From Acidulodesulfobacterium_A sp049965795 (GTDB taxonomy: Bacteria; SZUA-79; Acidulodesulfobacterales; Acidulodesulfobacteraceae), in NCBI GenBank assembly GCA_049965795.1, contig JBMFVW010000038.1, forward strand, positions 1 to 8,798: a stretch of DNA of 8,798 nucleotides, written 5' to 3'. Under the pieces are notes generated by a model. The model was not told the DNA's origin. It searched no databases and saw only the letters and a list, made by a program, of their open reading frames with translations. Positions 6,632 to 8,798 of this stretch are shown here, in pieces. The translations under genes and the position numbers were made by a program. How positions within the stretch are numbered: position 1 is the stretch's first letter; each line of letters opens with the position of its first letter.

Positions 6632-7294
6632 ATGAATAGATATATAGAAAGTTTTATTAAAAAAAATTTCTGGCTGAAGATTTTTTCCTTAATTTTCGCC
6701 GTAATAATCTGGGCTTACGTAGTAGGCGGAACAAAGCAGGACGAGGTTATGACCGCAGGATTAATTATAAAAAATCTACCCAAGGGTTATGCCGTCAGCA
6801 ACGTTATGCCGGAAAAAATTCACGTAAAATTGAGAGGTTCCAGAATAGACCTTATGAAAATAAATAAAAAAATTTTTTTTCAAATTAACGGCTATTCCCT
6901 TCTCGCAAAAAAAAATACTATAGTTCTCGGCAGATCTTATTTGAATCTTCCCAACGGAATTAAAATTATTAAAATAAGTCCGCGGATTATTCCTGTTATA
7001 ATAAGCAGAATTACGACAAAATATATAAAGGTTTTGCCTGTAACGTCCGGATTGCCGCTAAAAGGCTATGTTTTAAAACATATAAGCGTTTTGCCTCGAT
7101 ATGTCAGAGTCAAAGGTCCGCGCGATATAGTAGATCATCTTTCGGTAATTACTACAATGAAAATAAATATCGATAATATAAATAAAAATAAAACACTGTC
7201 TGTTTCTTTAAGAAAACCGACAAATTTGTTAAAAATTTTGTATAATAAAAAGATTAATGTTAATTTAACGGTAGTAAAAAGTTTAAAAAAATAA
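6632..7294 (+). CDS. ybbR: YbbR/CdaR-like membrane-anchored protein
   Basis: A 220-residue protein with a short cytosolic N-terminus, one membrane helix (about 13-31, FWLKIFSLIFAVIIWAYVV) and an outward-facing part made of about two YbbR repeats. Repeat 1 (about 38-126) contains MPEKIHVKLRGSRIDLMKI and ends ISPRIIPVII. Repeat 2 (about 127-216) contains LPRYVRVKGPRDIVDHL. B. subtilis CdaR is about twice as long with more repeats, so this is a short form. The protein is strongly basic, with many Lys and Ile. In Firmicutes the partner controls CdaA activity; here that role is inferred from order (cdaA-ybbR-glmM), fold and topology. ATG is preceded by AGGA. Homopolymer runs (T8 at 6873-6880, A9 at 6907-6915) occur without breaking the frame. 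Confidence 0.9.
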   Translation: MNRYIESFIKKNFWLKIFSLIFAVIIWAYVVGGTKQDEVMTAGLIIKNLPKGYAVSNVMPEKIHVKLRGSRIDLMKINKKIFFQINGYSLLAKKNTIVLGRSYLNLPNGIKIIKISPRIIPVIISRITTKYIKVLPVTSGLPLKGYVLKHISVLPRYVRVKGPRDIVDHLSVITTMKINIDNINKNKTLSVSLRKPTNLLKILYNKKINVNLTVVKSLKK

Positions 7295-7317
7295 AAAAGT
7301 AACAGAAATTGACGTAT

Positions 7318-7323
7318 AGGAGG
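7318..7323 (+). promoter_or_regulatory. Shine-Dalgarno site of glmM
   Basis: A full AGGAGG lies 10 nt before TTG 7334. It supports this start, which gives the expected GlmM N-terminus MSGRKLFGTDGVRG. It is the strongest ribosome site in the window. Confidence 0.75.
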
Positions 7324-7333
7324 AACAGGTATT

Positions 7334-8698
7334 TTGAGCGGCAGAAAGTTATTCGGTACGGACGGAGTCAGGGGACAGGCGAACAGATATCCGCTTACGT
7401 CGGAAGTTGCTTTAAAATTAGGCAAAGCATTGGTTAAAGTGTTAAAACCGAACGGAAAAGGATTAAAAATCGTAATAGGAAAAGACACCAGAATTTCCGG
7501 ATATATGTTAGAAACTGCTCTTTCTTCAGGCATATGTTCTATGGGGGCGGACGTTTATCTTGTCGGACCGCTTGCTACTCCAGGAGTCGCATTCATAACG
7601 TCGAGTATGAGGGCGGATGCAGGCGTGGTTATTTCGGCTTCGCATAATCCTTTTTACGATAACGGAATTAAATTTTTTGACGGCAGCGGATTTAAATTCG
7701 ACGATGAAGTAGAAAAAAAAATAGAGGATTTATTTTTTAATTTTAATTTCGACGACAAAGGTCCGACGGGAATCCATATAGGAAAGGCGCACAGGATAGA
7801 CGACGCCGCCGGAAGATACGTTATTTTCGCAAAACTTTCCTTTCCTAAAAATTTGAATTTGAACGGATTAAAAATAGTTATAGACTGCGCAAACGGGGCT
7901 AATTATAAAGCTGCCCCTGAGGTCTTTGCGGAGCTTGGAGCCGAAGTTATACTCGAAGGCGCAAGTCCGGACGGCGTAAATATCAACGACGGCTGCGGTT
8001 CCATGCATCCCGAAAAATTAAGCGGTTCGGTAAAAAAACACGGGGCAGATGTCGGACTGGCTTTCGACGGCGACGGAGACAGGGTAATTTTTTGCGACGA
8101 AAACGGGAAAACTTTGCAGGGCGATGAATTCTTAGCAATTTGCGCATTGCAGATGAAAAAAGAAGGATGCCTCAAAAACGAAGGCGTAGTTACCACTCCT
8201 ATGTCTAACGTAGCTCTTGAGATATTATTTAAAAAGCACGGAATAAAAACGATTTATGCAGACGTGGGCGACAGGTATATTATGGAAAAAATGCTTAAAG
8301 AAGGCTATAACCTCGGCGGCGAACAGTCCGGACATATAATATTTTTAGACGATATTAATACGGGTGACGGCATAATTTCGGCATTAAAACTTCTTTCGGT
8401 TATGGTCAAAACGGGTATGCCGCTTTCCGAATTAAGGAAAATCATAAATCCTTATCCGCAGGCACTATTTAACGTCGATGTGCCTTATAAGAAAAATTTG
8501 GACGAACTGCCCGAGGTTTCAAAAAAAATTGCGTATTTCGACGAAATTTTAAAAGACAGAGGAAGAATATACGTGCGTTATTCCGGAACCCAGAATTACT
8601 TGAGAGTGCTGGTAGAAGGGGAAGACGCCTGCGAAATTAACAACATAGGAGCAGAAATAAAAGAAGAGATAGAAAAAGGTTTCGGCATAGAAAAATAG
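7334..8698 (+). CDS. glmM: Phosphoglucosamine mutase GlmM
   Basis: Interconverts glucosamine-6-phosphate and glucosamine-1-phosphate in the cytosol, feeding UDP-GlcNAc for peptidoglycan and LPS. The 454-residue protein has all four domains of the alpha-D-phosphohexomutase family: N-terminal KLFGTDGVRG (5-14); active-site loop ISASHNPF (100-107) with phospho-accepting Ser103; Mg-binding DGDGDR (245-250); sugar-binding GGEQSGH (328-334); and C-terminal phosphate loop RYSGTQNYLRVLVEG (415-429). The SASHNP and GEQSGH forms mark GlmM rather than the ManB/Pgm branches. The phosphate loop reads SGTQN, where SGTEP is usual; variants of this kind are known in other lineages. The start is TTG behind AGGAGG, 39 nt after ybbR. 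It is the last gene of the run and is followed by two GC-rich hairpins. Confidence 0.97.
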   Translation: MSGRKLFGTDGVRGQANRYPLTSEVALKLGKALVKVLKPNGKGLKIVIGKDTRISGYMLETALSSGICSMGADVYLVGPLATPGVAFITSSMRADAGVVISASHNPFYDNGIKFFDGSGFKFDDEVEKKIEDLFFNFNFDDKGPTGIHIGKAHRIDDAAGRYVIFAKLSFPKNLNLNGLKIVIDCANGANYKAAPEVFAELGAEVILEGASPDGVNINDGCGSMHPEKLSGSVKKHGADVGLAFDGDGDRVIFCDENGKTLQGDEFLAICALQMKKEGCLKNEGVVTTPMSNVALEILFKKHGIKTIYADVGDRYIMEKMLKEGYNLGGEQSGHIIFLDDINTGDGIISALKLLSVMVKTGMPLSELRKIINPYPQALFNVDVPYKKNLDELPEVSKKIAYFDEILKDRGRIYVRYSGTQNYLRVLVEGEDACEINNIGAEIKEEIEKGFGIEK

Positions 8699-8710
8699 GT
8701 AATATTTATT

Positions 8711-8765
8711 AACCACCCCGGCAGGCTGACGCCTGCCGCCCCTCCTTAAAAAGGAGGGGAGTTTA
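8711..8765. repeat. GC-rich double-hairpin intergenic element after glmM
   Basis: Two adjacent inverted repeats stand out in AT-rich surroundings. CGGCAGGC-TGAC-GCCTGCCG (8719-8738) has an 8-bp stem, and CCCCTCCTT-AAA-AAGGAGGGG (8739-8759) has a 9-bp stem. They are flanked by AACCACCC and AGTTTAA. Sequences of this general form (CCTCCTT..AAGGAGG next to a short GC palindrome) recur between genes in many bacterial genomes as dispersed repeats, from general knowledge. Its place 20 nt after the glmM stop means it may also stop or stabilise the operon transcript, although only AGTTT, not a true U-run, follows. The last 33 nt of the window hold nothing I can assign. Confidence 0.65.
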
Positions 8766-8798
8766 AGCAATATAAAGTTATTGCTAATGCGGATATAG

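Noticed and set aside
7135..7533. Minus-strand open frame spanning the ybbR-glmM junction
   Set aside because: It overlaps the ends of two well-supported genes and has no ribosome site or recognisable motif.
8549..8770. Minus-strand open frame through the end of glmM and the GC-rich hairpins
   Set aside because: Its first part is just the translated repeat (LPSFLRRGG-like peptide) and the rest is antisense to glmM.
8766..8785. Hairpin AGCAATA / TATTGCT near the window end
   Set aside because: A 7-bp AT-rich stem with no following T-run and no gene context; likely chance.
1..8798. CRISPR array, tRNA/rRNA gene, toxin-antitoxin pair, phage or defence genes
   Set aside because: No regularly spaced repeats, tRNA arms, or proteins of these classes are visible; the window is a housekeeping operon.

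Overview
The window is AT-rich bacterial DNA, packed with genes that all lie on the plus strand. It reads as a conserved housekeeping block. Seven recognisable genes and one small unrecognised ORF are present. The order tilS - ftsH - folP - cdaA - ybbR - glmM combines a tRNA-modification/protease pair (also adjacent in Firmicutes) with the c-di-AMP/cell-wall module cdaA-ybbR-glmM. From general knowledge, this combined order, with a long FolP carrying an N-terminal extension and a short two-repeat YbbR, is most typical of deltaproteobacteria-like lineages (Desulfobacterota, SAR324, Acidulodesulfobacterales-type). The low GC, strong A/T third-position preference and frequent TTG starts fit an AT-rich member of that group. 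This placement is an inference with low to moderate confidence; no rRNA or lineage marker is present.

Layout. Positions 1-40 are a leader, possibly with the last codons of an upstream gene. Positions 41-499 encode an OsmC-like two-cysteine protein whose stop codon lies inside a long near-perfect palindrome (496-547). Positions 548-645 are AT-rich with a plausible sigma70-type promoter, followed by a 52-codon unrecognised ORF (646-804). tilS (831-2381) follows, then a 131-nt AT-rich gap containing a small palindrome. ftsH (2513-4402), folP (about 4465-5688), cdaA (5736-6557), ybbR (6632-7294) and glmM (7334-8698) follow with gaps of 39-74 nt, which fits one transcription unit. After glmM come two GC-rich hairpins (8719-8759) and about 40 nt with no gene.

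How the genes fit together. TilS makes lysidine in the AUA-decoding tRNA-Ile. FtsH is the membrane AAA+ zinc protease. FolP makes dihydropteroate for folate. CdaA is the membrane diadenylate cyclase making c-di-AMP. YbbR (CdaR-like) is its usual membrane-anchored partner. GlmM makes glucosamine-1-phosphate for peptidoglycan and LPS, and in Firmicutes it binds and regulates CdaA. The last three genes therefore plausibly link cell-wall precursor supply to c-di-AMP.

The least ordinary content is between the genes. A 36-nt element with a palindromic core occurs twice in opposite orientations (ftsH-folP and cdaA-ybbR gaps, 34 of 36 bases identical by eye). There is also a different long palindrome at the OsmC stop codon and a third type, a paired GC-rich hairpin, after glmM. 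These look like REP/MITE-like dispersed repeats that have settled in gaps of a core operon. I see no evidence for a wholly new multi-gene system in this window.
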